This document shows, one piece after another, positions 12,493 to 23,720 of a stretch of DNA of 64,000 bases. Position 1 is the stretch's first letter. Each line of letters opens with the position of its first letter. The notes below the pieces were generated by a model. It was not told the origin of the DNA, did no database searches, and worked only from the letters and a program-made list of their open reading frames with translations. The position numbers and the translations under genes are program-made. The DNA is taken from assembly GCA_001692895.1 (NCBI GenBank), contig KV748218.1:682001-746000 (forward strand), read 5' to 3'. Source of the DNA: Cenococcum geophilum 1.58. Lineage: Eukaryota > Ascomycota > Dothideomycetes > Gloniales > Gloniaceae.

Positions 12493-13570
12493 GCGCTAAT
12501 CTTAACGGTTCGTAGGTTTCTTTTCCAATTAATATTTTTTAAAGGTTAATCTTTATAGGAAACTATAATTGTCTTACTCCTATTAGTATAGCCACGTTAA
12601 ATTTGTAGAGATTAAATATATATTTCCTAATATTTACTATAGCTATATACCGCTAACATTTTACAGTAATGGCCAAGGCTTAATTTCACGCAGTTAGCCC
12701 GGTTTACATAACTTATACTAACGAACTCATTAATGGCCACTATTATACTATTTGCTTAGCTAAGGCAAATAGTAAGATTTTACTTAGCTTTGGGAGTATA
12801 GGCTATACTAGGTTAGTTAAGGGCGTGCATTACAGTAACGGTAGGTAGGGGGCAAAAGAGGATATATATAATTTACTCTTAACGCCGGCTGAAAATATTT
12901 CTATAGTTGCGGCAACCTCCCTAAATAAGCCAGCTAAGGCTTAATCCTTACTAGGAATAACCTTCTAGCGCCTAGTAATCTCCGTAGATATATATATAGC
13001 TTATTAATAGTTCCTAGCTTTAGGATTTACTCTAAAAGAAGTGTTGTTAATAGTATACTACCTTTATATCATCTAGTGATCCGCCTAATTACCAGTCCTC
13101 TTTACGCGTAGCGTTTAGCACAGCGTAAATACGTAGTGCGATTAATGCAATGCACTATATAGTATTAGCTTAATATAATTTTTTGTCTACCCTTATCCCG
13201 TGGGTTGTATTAGATAACTAGCTTACCCTACTATACAAGCCACCAGTCTAATATAGCTGGCATCACCCTATAACCCTACTTATAATCATGCCGTCCGATT
13301 TAAAGCTTAGTGGAAAGCCTATATTTATAGGCTTTAGGCGTAATATAGAGTCTTATAGCGTATATATGCCGCAAGCCACCACCTAAGGATAATGTAGTTA
13401 TAAAAAATTTGCTAGAAAACTTGGCCTTTTTGGGCTCCTAATGGAATATCGAGTTAGGTCGAACATATATCTGCCAAGTTTGTGCGTCCTTGCGTAAAAT
13501 TAGGTATTTAAACTGCCCCAAGCTCCTAGTTTACTCGAATTACCAGCCTTTACCTTATTAAGATATTATA
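12493..13570. other. RIP-degraded stretch, probably the 5' flank of the next relic
   Basis: No coherent coding reading was found. The last 300 bp before 13,571 are mixed in composition and include a few GC-richer words, and could contain the promoter of the relic gene that starts there. Nothing specific can be shown. Confidence 0.25.
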
Positions 13571-14749
13571 ATGGATATCAAACCAGATATAAACAATTCG
13601 CCTATTAATAACTTAAGCGCTTAGTTACCTGCTTTAACGCTAATTACTAAGAAGCGTATTAAGGACCAATCTTATAACTAAAAGCAAGCTAAGGGCAACG
13701 AGGATACTTAAGTAAGCCGTCTATGGGGATTGTGCGGTATAGACTGACGAGGCGATTGGAAGGAAACCTTGGAATTACTAGCGCGCCCCCTTATCTCGAC
13801 TCTGCTACAGATTAAAAATATAGTGTCTATACCAACATTTACTTGGTAAAAACCGATAGATAGGATAGGTTTTACCCCGACAGAACTACCAGTGTCAATT
13901 ATAGCTATCGCCATATTAGCAGCTACGTATCTGTGTAGGAGGAGTCTTGCATCTATAGATAAGATAAAGGCTCTCTATAATAAGATAGAGGCTCTTCTTA
14001 ATAAGACAAAGAAGTTTGCTAGGGATTGCCTTGCTGGAATAAATGCTAATCCGGACGTCTATATACCAGAAACCGTGCAAAAGCTTTAGTTAGTAATCTA
14101 TATAAGGGAGAAGATCGAGATTAAGGGACGTTATGGGATATTTTAGACTTTCTCTATTCCTAGTAGGCGATCAGAACATTATATAATTAGCATTAGTTTA
14201 GATTTACTAAGCAACTACCTTCCTATTTTTAACTATTCGATTTCTTTAGTAGATTGGCATTAATATTGCGCTAGCGTAAAGTTCCTAGATGATAAGGAGT
14301 GCGATTATAAATAGCTTTACTAACTAATGTACTATAGGTATCCGAGGATTTAGTAGATAGGGCATATAGCTACCCTAACTATCTAAGTGAGGTTTTTAAG
14401 AGAATGGGGTAATAAAATTCCATAGAACCTGACATTCATTAACTTAATTATTGTTTTTAATTATATTATGCTTAATAGAAAAGATTATATTAGATATAAT
14501 ATTATAATTATCTATAAAGCGAAGCCTTAATTATTAGGCTTAATATCTAGGCTTTACTATTACCTTTTTAGGCAGCTACTACTCCTATATAGTAGCCTAC
14601 TAGATTTAAAGTGGTGCATTGGAGTAGATTTAGGGCCAAATTTACTCTACTTCAGCCTAAATAAACCACTAGCATACCGGGGCTATACCCTTACGCAACT
14701 CTATTACGTAAATTCTATAAAATAGTAAGACAGTATAAATAAAAACTGA
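13571..14749 (+). pseudogene. Single-frame relic gene of about 390 codons, unrecognised
   Basis: From an ATG at 13,571 one frame runs 384 codons to a TAG at 14,723 (or 392 codons to a TGA at 14,747), interrupted by TAG/TAA codons but needing no frame change. This means point mutation without indels. The N-terminus is polar and Ser/Asn/Lys-rich (MDIKPDINNS), then comes WGLCGID, a hydrophobic stretch PVSIIAIAILAATYLC (about 13,895-13,935), a Lys/Glu-rich helix-forming segment (ALYNKIEALLNKTKKFARD, 13,966-14,022) that could be a short coiled coil, then globular sequence with VRFLREWGNKIP and LNKPLAYRGYTLTQLYYV near the end. No domain is recognised. The start is chosen because a basic, Ser-rich leader follows it and no in-frame reading extends further upstream convincingly. 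Confidence 0.5.
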
Positions 14750-15289
14750 GGCTGTAATAAATTGTAACCTTTAAAGCTTTCTATCCTTTAGGGGTTATTG
14801 GTCGGATAGGTTAACTAAGGTAAAGTCTACGTCTTCGGCTAGGTCTGTTCCCTACCCTACTCTAACCTTAATATTTATTCCCATTATACCCTCGGTAACA
14901 TAGACCTACGCTAATTTTAGTATTGCTACCACTTACCTCTTAAAAATGTTGCGCCATTATCTTTCCTATAGTGTATCTTGGTTATGCTATAAATAGAAGG
15001 TTCCTGGAAAAGGTACCCCACTTAAAATAGGTATCCTAGGACTAGTTCTAGGGCCCTAAATTGCATCCTATTAGAACCTATATCGTTTTTATACCAAGCT
15101 AAGCAGCCTTATATTACTTGGTTTAAATAAATAAATAAATCTTTTATTTGTTTTTTCGTGGATTATAAAGATATAAACTAAAATGGCTCTAATATAATCG
15201 AGTAACATTAAACGCGGAAAGTAAAGGAATAAGTGCTGGGAGCAATTATCAAAATACATAGGTAAGACTAAATAAGCTCTATTTAATTA
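14750..15289. other. RIP-degraded stretch, no gene recognised
   Basis: Neither strand gives a stable reading. There is an ATAAATAAATAAAT run at about 15,127. Presumably it is intergenic between the relics on either side. Confidence 0.25.
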
Positions 15290-15930
15290 TAACTAACGCT
15301 TCTATAGGGAGCAAGTTGGGAATTGTAATAGAGCTGTCGCAAGTCCGTCTTATTCCTAGCCTAGACGATCCTTATATTTAGAGAGTGCTGCTAGAAAAAA
15401 AGGAACTATTCTTAAGAATTTTTTTAAAAAATATAAGTGATTATTCTATTAGTGCTTATAAGGAATTATATAAAGGAATTAGTATAACGTTTAAGGCTAT
15501 ATAGGTTATAGCTACCGTAAAGATAAACTTTATAAAAGCGTAAGGTGTTATAATATCGGTAAATATGTGCAAGATATCTTAAATTATTAGGTTTCCTAAC
15601 TTCTTATAAACGCTAAACTACCTAGAGGTTAGCTTTAGTGTAAAAATTAATAAGCTATAAACGGAAAATGCTAGGTTAGCTTAAAAGTTAAGTAAATTAA
15701 GAGATAAGACATTTATAGAGATAGAGCTTAGGTAGCAGGCAGAGGAAGAAGTAAGTTGGCTTAGAAATACTAACCAGCAACTTTAACGGGAGGCTTAGGA
15801 CAGCGCAATAAAGTATATCTAAGGGCTTAATTTAATTGGGCTCCTATTAGAGGAGTTAAAAACCTAAGCGCCTCTAGGAGGTTGTAAAGTCTTTTATTAA
15901 GTTGAATCCCTAATCTAAGCTAGTAATTTA
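15290..15930 (+). pseudogene. Relic of a coiled-coil protein, unrecognised
   Basis: A plus-strand reading includes NASIGSKLGIVIELSQVR (about 15,295-15,350), a Lys/Leu-rich stretch, NYLEVSFSVKINKL (about 15,615-15,660), then a heptad-like segment rich in Lys, Glu, Leu, Arg and Gln from about 15,660 to 15,810 (LRDKTFIEIELR, QAEEEVSWLRNTNQQL), which looks like a coiled coil. It ends near SLI at about 15,915. Stops are mostly TAG. Function unknown: the coiled coil suggests a structural or oligomerising part, but proves nothing more. Confidence 0.35.
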
Positions 15931-16870
15931 GATAGTTAAAAAATTTAAGTATATAAAATTCGCTATAAGAATAAGAGATATTTAAAAGGTTATAAGAGTG
16001 AGCGAGCGAGCAAGTATATAAAGTAGGAATGAAAGAGTATAGAATAAAAAGCGTTCTTTTCTCCGTCCTAGTTATACTAAGTATAGGAACTGCTTTAAAA
16101 ATATAACAAGTAATTAGGCGTTAGGCTTTACGCTCCGACTTAAGAAAGAGATATATCCTTAACTTTAGACTAGTAAATAGTTATAATTTATAAAGATTCC
16201 TAGCTATTAACGCTTTACTTAAGTAAGTACTTCCTAGGGCTTAACAACCTAAGCAAAACTCTCTCCTTGGAACTGCCGTTATTGTGCGGTAACGCCAATA
16301 ACTTATTACCTAAATCGATATTATTATATAGACGTATAGTAATGTTTAGGAATACGCCGTCTATGTTATTCTTGCTATTAAGCATTAAGTATTACAGTGG
16401 AGGTTCTTGGGTTAAGGTACTTAATTCCGTTAGTTGTTGTTTATGGGCCCAATTAAAAACCCAATAAGAGAAACAATAGATATGGGTTTTTAAACGGTTC
16501 TGGAGCACAGGTTAAGACCTAGTAAAGGCTATAGCCTATAGTAGGCGTTTAATAATAATGAAAATGCATATACTAATAATTAGAGATGTTATTAGTTAAT
16601 AAGGAGACGAGATAGTATAATATATATATATTTTTAGTATAGATTTTGTAAAATTATCTAATAATATTAATTTATAAAAAAAATAGAAAGGGCCTAATTC
16701 TGGGCCCCCGTTATATCGCTATAGGTTAGCTATTTTTATATTACTTAGGACCATTTTTGGGACTAAAAGTTCTTATATAAGTATTAGAAGAATTTATATA
16801 GGAACTGGCCTATTCCTATTTTAATATAACTAGTTTTAAAGCATTCTTTTAAAGTCTATTATCCTTTTAC
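15931..16870. other. RIP-degraded stretch, no gene recognised
   Basis: No coherent coding reading was found. The small open frame at 16,267-16,467 has no supporting features. Near 16,690-16,715 lies the palindromic-looking word gggcctaattctgggccc. Related words (ggtccggaattagacccc, ggaccggaattaggcccc) occur at 28,700 and 46,665, suggesting a dispersed repeat fragment. Confidence 0.3.
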
Positions 16871-16871
16871 T

Positions 16872-17850
16872 ATGGCGAAGGGAGGAACGTAGCTAAAGCG
16901 AGGTGTCTTAGTTATCTTTATACTTGCCGCTATCTATTATACAGTTTTAGCGCTATAGGTACTATATAAGGAAAGCAATATAAAGGCGGGTATTATAACC
17001 TTAAGCGTAAAATATTACTCTCTATCCGGATTTTTATAAGTGGCTTTAACTAATAGGTTCTTAAATTTAGTTTAATTTTACTATTAAACCTCTAGATAAT
17101 TCCTTTGTTATACTATACGCCCTTTTAGAGCGAGATATCCTTTAATCTTTTTAGACCGAAGTTATAAGTGTTGCTAATAGCGTTGCGACGGCCATCCCTA
17201 GTACTATTAGCTAAGTGTAAAGCGCCGCAAACGCTGCCGCTATAGCTATTCCTAAAGTTATTGAGGAATTAATTCCTAAAAATTGCTCACTAGGTACGAA
17301 ACAATTCTGTGTCGGATTTACTTATAATATAATATACAATAACTTGCTATTAACTCTTTCTAATATAGTGCTAGAAGAGGTTAAAAGCTTTCTTAAAGAC
17401 TAACTTAATGACCTTTAATCTCTAGAAGGGATTTTAATAAAAGTCACTTCTATATATATCTAGGACTGCTTAATTATAGGGCTGGTTTTAATGCTTATCT
17501 TAGCCACTATATTCTTCTATTTAATATTTAGCCGCTTATTTTATATCGCGGCCATTCTTCTAAGGCTTAGCGTTTAATTAAGGGTAGTAATTTATTTAGT
17601 ATTGGGTATAGTATATTACATCCCTCTCTTTATACTTACTATTATTTTATATATTTTCTAGTTAAAGACTAAGGAACTATTATCCGAGATTAAGATGGAG
17701 AAAGGTAAGGTAAGTGGATTATGTTTAGGAGCTCTCTGCTATACTATTATAATAACACTACTAACTGCTCTTATACCGGCTGTTATTTAAGAATATATTA
17801 TAAGAATGAAGGATAGGCAATAAAGGCGGAAATTAGGGGTGCTAAAGGTT
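16872..17850 (+). pseudogene. Relic of a multi-pass membrane protein
   Basis: It starts at an ATG near 16,872 with MAKGGT, two basic residues, then a hydrophobic leader (VLVIFILAAIYYTVLAL) that fits a signal peptide or first membrane helix. From 17,155 the reading is VISVANSVATAIPSTIS, AIPKVIEELIPKNCSLGTKQ, FCVGFTYN. At 17,470-17,660 come two to three hydrophobic helices (LIIGLVLMLILATIFFYLIF, FYIAAILLRLSV, then VIYLVLGIVYYIPLFILTII). A charged loop (KTKELLSEIKMEKGKVSG) and one more helix (LCYTIIITLLTALIPAVI) follow, then a basic tail. The order of a lumenal Cys-containing domain followed by a helical bundle resembles small fungal membrane proteins of unknown role. I infer a secretory-pathway or plasma-membrane location only. 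Confidence 0.45.
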
Positions 17851-17880
17851 ATATTTAGAGATTATAATAGCTATTTATAA

Positions 17881-18940
17881 AAAAACACTTTAATTAAGAA
17901 CTGGGAGTATAACCGGCGGAGAAAAAGGGCGCTTTACGGGGATATTTCGTCGTAATACGTCGGAAGGCCGTGTTGGGAAGGTCTAACTACTAACGGCGTA
18001 AGTTAGCGGAAGCATAAATTTTCTTAAATAGCTTAGAATGCACGCAGTTCTTTATAGCGTTTAGTTTTAGGTTAGTTAGCACTTTATTTAAATATACGTA
18101 AATAATTAGCAGTATTTAAGTCCCTTATAGTTAGAACTAAGCATAAGCGGCGAAAACGTAATACCCTAACCGCGTAATACCTTTTTAGGGATCTTAGACA
18201 TTTAAATAAGAACTAGTATAACATTACTTTAGCTATTAGCATTTATAATTACCGTTATCTTATATATAGTAGCTAATGCGGCTAAGTATCCTAATTGGGT
18301 TACTTTATAGGCATTAATAGGCTATATAAGCTAGATAAGACCGCGGAACCAATATAGCTAAAGATGTTTCCCTATTGCTATTTATATTAAGGGGACCATA
18401 TTTAGCCCCCTCAGTATCCCTAAGATACTTCTCTATTTTAAGATATATTTTATAGCTGCGCTAGAATTAGTTGTCCTTCCTATTATTTAATCCCTATATC
18501 CTATCTATAAATAGATACTTAAATAATAATTAAGCGAGTATAAAAGGACGTCCGTTTTTAACTTATTAGTAATTATATAAAATCCGCCCCCCCCCCCAAA
18601 AAAAAAACACGCGAAACCGAGATTTACTACCTTTTATCCTATAACGTATTTACAATCCTAGCAATATATCCCTTACGAACTTTCAGCTTCACTCTCCTTC
18701 TTAGCGTTATCTCTTAACTCGTCTCCTTATCCCCTATTACCCTAACCCTTATATGGCGTTAAGACACTATCTTAGCTGGCTTCCATCTCCTAGATTGTTT
18801 TAATCTTAGCTTTAAAGGTAATATATTTAGCGCCGTGTACTTATTGGTTAATACTGTGCCTATACCCTTAAGCGTAAATCTAGATTAATGTATTATAAAT
18901 ACTATGGGGAATATAGGGTATTTATTTAAGTAAGTCTCCA
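17881..18940. other. RIP-degraded stretch with a C/A homopolymer junction
   Basis: No gene recognised. At about 18,587-18,607 a run of about 11 C is followed directly by about 9 A, the longest such tract in the window. It could be a decayed poly-A or simple-repeat remnant, or an assembly-sensitive site. Confidence 0.3.
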
Positions 18941-18949
18941 ATCTACTAC

Positions 18950-19258
18950 TTAAGAGGAAAGGAGGGAAGAAGTAAAGTAGAAATACGTGCTAATACGGGG
19001 CAGCGGCGGTGCCTTTAGCTCCTGTTTAGACTATACCTTAAAAAGCGATACGTTAGAATTAACTTATAATTATGTAACGGATGCTCCTAATACGTTTAAA
19101 AAGTCTACTATTAATCTTAGTAAGTAGAAGTATAAAATATCCGTATACTCCACAAAACTAATAGAGAAGATAGATAGCACAGCGAAAGAAAACGGAAATA
19201 GTGTGTTTGTATACAATAACGGAAGGGTTAATTACCAAGCTCCTAGTGCTGCTTGAAT
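18950..19258 (+). pseudogene. Possible cyanovirin-N-like secreted protein relic
   Basis: The reading GSGGAFSSCLDYTLKSDT, LELTYNYVTDAPNTFKKS, TINLSK, YKISVYS, then a Lys/Glu-rich stretch ending at VNYQAPSAA and a TGA-containing end near 19,255. The arrangement of a Cys after a short Gly/Ser stretch, a Leu-x-Leu strand, an expected second Cys lost to Tyr, then S-x-I-N-L followed by a short helix recalls the first repeat of CVNH (cyanovirin-N homology) proteins of fungi, which bind sugars. The similarity is weak and based on spacing alone. It may be another small secreted protein. Only about 100 codons are legible, mostly without stops. Confidence 0.28.
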
Positions 19259-19593
19259 TTAAGATTATAAGCATATTATAGATATAAAGGTATAGCGTAT
19301 ATAGTCTAGGCGAACGACTTCTGATAAGTTAAAGATTTTACTTACTATTTTAATTGCCTCCTCCTCCTAAGTATTATTCGAGACTATATCCTACCTTATA
19401 ACCGTAGTCTATTAATTATGTCGATTAACGTAATATATATTTCGCGAAATGAAATCTACTGTTTTCTTCTAAGGCTAATAGAAAGAGGTAACTTAATAAG
19501 GATCTAAGTCGCGCATATATATTTAAGTAGAGCGGTAATATTTAGGAGATTGGTACTAACTATCTATAAGAGGGTAAAGCTTAGAAAGCTATT

Positions 19594-20014
19594 ACCGTCC
19601 CTCCCTACGTGCTAAGATACCCTCCATACCGAGATATATAAGGGGTACTTTAACTTACGCGCTATAGTAGATATAATGCTAATAATAACTTCCTACTATC
19701 GTAATAAGGCTCTAAGGCTTAGATAAGACCCTAATATAAGTATTATAAGTGGTAAGAGCTTAATAGTGGTACTGTAGTAAAGGGACATTGTTACGCTATA
19801 AAAGGAGGCTCTCTACAAATCAGGCGCGAAGGCGATAATGCAAACGTAATTTATAGGTAGGAGGGGTCCTAAATATTTAAAGGTAATTATAGCACACAAC
19901 TTATATAGAATTATAGTAAAGCTTAATATATGCGCAGAGTTATAGTTGCTTAAAGTCAAAGTACCCCTTATATTTTCCGGTATAGTGGGTTTTCCGCAAC
20001 CTAGGGACGGACGT
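19594..20014. mobile_element. 421-bp MITE with Fot1/pogo-like terminal inverted repeats, copy A
   Basis: Bounded by TA on each side (19,593 and 20,015), the expected target of Tc1/mariner-Fot1 elements. The left end CCGTCCCTCCCTACGTGC and the reverse complement of the right end ACGTCCGTCCCTAGGTTGC form a terminal inverted repeat that extends inwards over about 75 bp, including the shared word atataaggggtacttt in both arms. There is no coding capacity. A second, left-truncated copy in the same orientation lies at about 59,625-59,996, with about 80% identity by eye. The end sequence also matches the motif at 47,546 upstream of the Fot1-type transposase relic, so it may be a non-autonomous derivative of that element. 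Confidence 0.72.
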
Positions 20015-20640
20015 TATACTTTACTGTCCTCCTTTAGAGTAGTATAGGTAACTTACACCTAGGCTAGATAAACTGGCTAATTAAGATTAATTTACTAATA
20101 GTGATGCTGCTCCTTATATTACGAAATTTCTCCTACTTAAGGGAGTCCATTATTAGTTATTTAAAGCTTAGGAAATACCTAAAGCCTTTTTAAGCATAAC
20201 TACTATATTTATAAGCGAAATTTAGTAGCCTGTTTTAGGTGTAAAGGAGGGGGAGAAGAATTTAGTCTAACTACTACCTAATGTTTAGAGATCTGGTATA
20301 GGAATAATTCCAATAGTCGCTAGAACCGAGGACTATAATTAGGTTCTATATGGACCTAAAACCGGTCTGCTTATTAGTTAGTGTAGTATTTAAACCTATA
20401 GAGCCCATTTCTAGGTCCCCTATTTTTAGCTATTGGGGGTAAAGGTAGCGTGGCCAGATATAAATGCATCGTTCTTTTTAATTAGTCTCTTTAAGTTCCA
20501 GCCCTGTTTTAGAGTTTACGTATAGAATATTCCTAGCCTTTTAAAAGAAAGCAATTTAAATATATAAAACCATATTTTAGAGTCTAGAGTAGGTCAAGCC
20601 CTATAATATAGAAGTGTATTCTAAATAGAAAGTAGGTATA
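20015..20640. other. RIP-degraded stretch, no gene recognised
   Basis: No stable reading. It may contain the ectodomain of the single-pass membrane relic that follows, but cysteines and domains cannot be made out. Confidence 0.22.
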
Positions 20641-20870
20641 ATATTCTCGTAAAAGGATAAAAAGCTTTTAAATACTCGTTTTCTAAACCTCTAGGAGGCG
20701 GGGGAGTTGCGGGTATAGTAATCGCCAGTACTATATTTATTATTATACTGCTTACTCTTTATATATATTTACGTTATTAAAAGCGCGCCATATACAATAG
20801 AAGCCTTAAAGTTAATCCTAGTATAGTTTTATAGCAAGCCTAGCAACGGATAGCTTATCTATAGATATTA
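20641..20870 (+). pseudogene. C-terminal relic of a single-pass membrane protein
   Basis: At about 20,680-20,790 the reading GGGGVAGIVIASTIFIIILL, TLYIYLRY, then KRA gives a Gly-rich linker followed by one hydrophobic helix and an immediate basic stop-transfer sequence. This Gly/Ser linker plus G-x-V/I-A-G-I-V-I helix plus basic tail is the standard arrangement of fungal plasma-membrane sensors and Mid2/WSC-like proteins of unknown function. Only this part is legible, and the ectodomain upstream is unreadable. The assignment rests on topology, not on homology. Confidence 0.35.
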
Positions 20871-21429
20871 TTAGTTAGTAGTGAAATACTAATCCTATAT
20901 ATATTCTTACCTGCTATAAATATGCAGTTGTCCCTAATTTAAGAAAAAAAGTTATTAAGCCCTAGATGTATATATACACCTCTATTAAACTAAATTAGAT
21001 TTCCTTACTACTATCTTACTACTGTCTTTAAGACTAGAACCCAATGTCTTACTACCCTATTACTTATAATTGTATATCTTATTAAATGTTTTATTAAATA
21101 TCTTATTACCTATTTCTATTACTAATTACTAACTCTTAAATCTTAAGCGGATGGCTTATGGTCGTATCTACACTATTTTTATAAAGATTACTATATTACT
21201 ATAAACTTGCAGGGAGCGTGCTGGCAGCCTACTTAGGTAGCCCCCTTATATAAAAAGACCAATTATACTACAGATAGATTAGGCCAAGGGGCGCCGATCT
21301 ATGCAAAGATAAGTTACTAGAATATTTAATAAGCCTTTAAACTTTTATTATATATATTATAGCACTATTATAGACCCTAGTTAGGGGCTTGGCTAAGCCT
21401 TGGCGCCATATATATAGACGTGTCCTTTT
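20871..21429. other. RIP-degraded stretch with short TCTTATTA-type words
   Basis: At 21,010-21,140 the words tcttactac, tcttattaaa and cttattacc recur irregularly every 10-20 bp, a decayed short tandem repeat. Nothing else can be supported. Confidence 0.35.
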
Positions 21430-21652
21430 TATTAATAACTTAGTTAATTGAGGCATAAGCACGGCAAGAGGGACGCGTAAGCCTATATAATTAGATTATC
21501 TAAAAATAAGGATCTAAAGCTAGAGAAAGGAAAGGAGAAGAAGAGCAGCGCCGGTTAACGTAAGGTTCTTTTATATGGTCCTCTAGTTACGTAATCGCGA
21601 AGTTCTACTAAGTTCTGCCCGTGTTCTACTAAGTTCTGCCAATGCCGTAATA
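21430..21652 (-). repeat. Solo-LTR-like fossil, first of a tandem pair
   Basis: Read on the minus strand it runs from TATTACGGCA (the sister copy has TGTTACGGCA) to an end near AACTAAGTTATTAATA, about 223 bp. It contains an ATATAAAAGAACC word that fits a TATA box about 70 bp in, and a pyrimidine-rich tract just after it. These are LTR features. Only 4 bp separate it from the second copy. Family (Ty1/copia or Ty3/gypsy) cannot be told without the internal region. It is a short fossil with RIP-type differences between copies. Confidence 0.6.
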
Positions 21653-21656
21653 CTTT

Positions 21657-21857
21657 TGTTAGTGACTTAGTTAATTAAGGCACGAGCACGGCAAAAGGGA
21701 CGCGTAAGCCTATATAAATGGTAGTTTATAAACAAGGATCTAAAGCTAGAGAAAGGAAAGGAGAAAAAGAGCAGCGCCGGCTAAAGTAGGGTTCTTTTAT
21801 GCGGTCCTCTAGTTACGTAACCACAAAGTTCTACTAATTTCTGTTAGTGCCGTAACA
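21657..21857 (-). repeat. Solo-LTR-like fossil, second of a tandem pair
   Basis: Read on the minus strand it begins TGTTACGGCACTAACAG and ends CTAAGTCACTAACA, i.e. TG...CA ends, about 201 bp, same orientation as 21,430-21,652. A short CTTT word flanks all three junctions, which could be the remains of a target duplication. The first copy has an additional internal 18-bp duplication (gttctactaagttctgcc) that this one lacks. Confidence 0.62.
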
Positions 21858-22800
21858 CCTTTCCTTAACCTTCTTCCAGACCTTGTCTTAAAATTCTCGT
21901 TTACTAGCTACTAATAGATTCTATTCTTTTAACTAAGCCTTTATAATATACTAACTAAGACACCTTAAAATAATAAAAATATTTTATAACAAATTATAAG
22001 TTTCCTTAGTAGTAGTATAAGAAAGTGTTAGGGTACTAAGCAGGCTAATAGAATGATATATATAATGCTCTATAAGGAAGAAGCTTAGGGGCTTAAAGGC
22101 CCCGAAAAGGTATCTATATAATAGCCCGCGCGCTATTATGTAACACGTCGCTAAGCTTAAAGAGACTGCCTAAGTACCCCCCCCCTACCTAACCAACCCA
22201 CACTACGCACCCTCGTGCCACCAGCAGATCTCGCTTTAATCGCCGAAGATAGGATACTAAATACTTAGAGGAACAGCCCCCTAAGACTACCTACTACTAA
22301 CTACTTACAAAATCTCGTAGAATAAGGCATAAGTAATACTAGGGAGTATTAAATAAGGCATATATACGGGCTTGTATAAAAATATAGCAAGACTAAAGGG
22401 AGTGAAAGTATATAATATAGTACTAGTGCCCTTTAGGCTTAGTGCCTCCGGGCGAAATAAACTTCATTATTATTATTACCCCCCCCTACTAATAGAAAGT
22501 GCTATTAACTTTAACGTAACGATTAAACGAACTAAGCTTTACTATTTATGCTCTTTACGGAACCATAGCGGATAAGTAAGAAGAAAGTTTTATATTTATC
22601 ATACACCTATATAGCGAGAATCTTACTACTTTACCTATTCTATAGTTTAAATGTTAAAATATTAGGAAAATAAAAAAACCTAAACTTCGTATAACGATAT
22701 AATAAGACCTTTCTACTTTCCTTTAGGAAGGTAATATAATAACCGGCCCTGCCATTATTATAAGAGTTAAATCATTAACATTATTAGGCTGCTATACTAT
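21858..22800. other. RIP-degraded stretch, small open frame only
   Basis: The short open frame at 22,372-22,575 is surrounded by a plus-strand reading that can be followed to about 22,950 with His/Tyr/Pro-rich content, but I recognise no family and the composition is low-complexity. A run of nine C lies at about 22,178. Confidence 0.25.
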
Positions 22801-22819
22801 TACCACGGTAAAAGCTACT

Positions 22820-23720
22820 CCGTTTATTTCTTATGGCATATAAGCGGTCCCCCTCCTACGGGCGGTAATATTTAGAGGTGTATACACTAATACGTTAAGC
22901 TAATTAACCTATTTAATAAAAAGTTACTTACCTTCTTTAGTAACAAATAGCATTTGCATTAGATCCCACGTAAACTCCCTCTTTAATAGTCTGTTAGTGC
23001 TATTACTAAATACTCCGCCAGTTAATTATATAACAGTTAGTCTCGGCAAAATAGGCAATAGGACTCTAACTAGGCAAGATCCAGGAACAATAAATGAAAG
23101 AGCGAGATTATACGCCTATATATTGCTAATTCCGGTATTAAATAGAGCCGGATTAGGTACTTCGTCCTAGATATAATAAAAGAATGCATCGTAGCGGGAT
23201 TTAATAGTAAGTATTAATGATACCAATCTCAAAAGCAGAGGATTAATAACTGTGAGTTGTTCGGCAAATCTAATAGTGGCTTTAATGCTTACTAAGGTTA
23301 TAAAATAGGAAAGTTTAAAGAACCCCTTAGTCGAATTTATTGGGAAGGAGTAATTATAAGGAGAAATTAACGGTATATTATAGGCCTTAAGCAAGTTTAT
23401 AAGGCTTTTAAGGTAGACCTCTTCTTACTATAAGGGTGTTAGGTAATATTTCTAGACTTTAAAGTAGCAGTATACTTATAGCAGCAATCTTACTAACAAC
23501 ATTAATGGCATCATTAGGATATTCATTTATCCCCCACTTTATAATTTCCGTTAAGCCAGTATTAAAAAAGGACGCCTCTAAATTTTTAAGAAAGTGCGCT
23601 AATTAAAGTTCTTTAATCGCACCCACAGATATTACGGTTGGTACCCTACTATTCGGCGGACTACTACCTACTATAGCTGTAGTATTAGAATAAAGGGGCG
23701 CCGCGGTGGCAAAGCTTCCT
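22820..23720 (-). pseudogene. Ferritin-like domain (Rds1-type) protein relic
   Basis: Minus-strand reading, from N to C: a segment ending IKEL and HFLKNLEASFFNTGLTEI near 23,600; then NLLKAYNIPLISPYNYSFP (about 23,400-23,340); GFFKLSYFITLVSIKATIR; VINPLLLRLVSLILTIKSRY (about 23,240-23,190); DAFFYYI; PNPALFNTGISNI; ALSFIVPGSCLV (about 23,070); LPILPRLTVI. The pattern of a four-helix bundle with an E-x-x-H/R pair of the form TIESRH-DAFFRY, then P-x-F-D-T-x-I-S and A-x-x-F-I-V-x-x-C-P, is that of the fungal Ferritin_2 family (PF13668) including Rds1-like stress and sexual-development proteins. One helix-joining region near 23,400-23,450 needs a frame change or contains an intron. Normally these are secreted or extracellular proteins of 300-450 residues. 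Confidence 0.62.
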
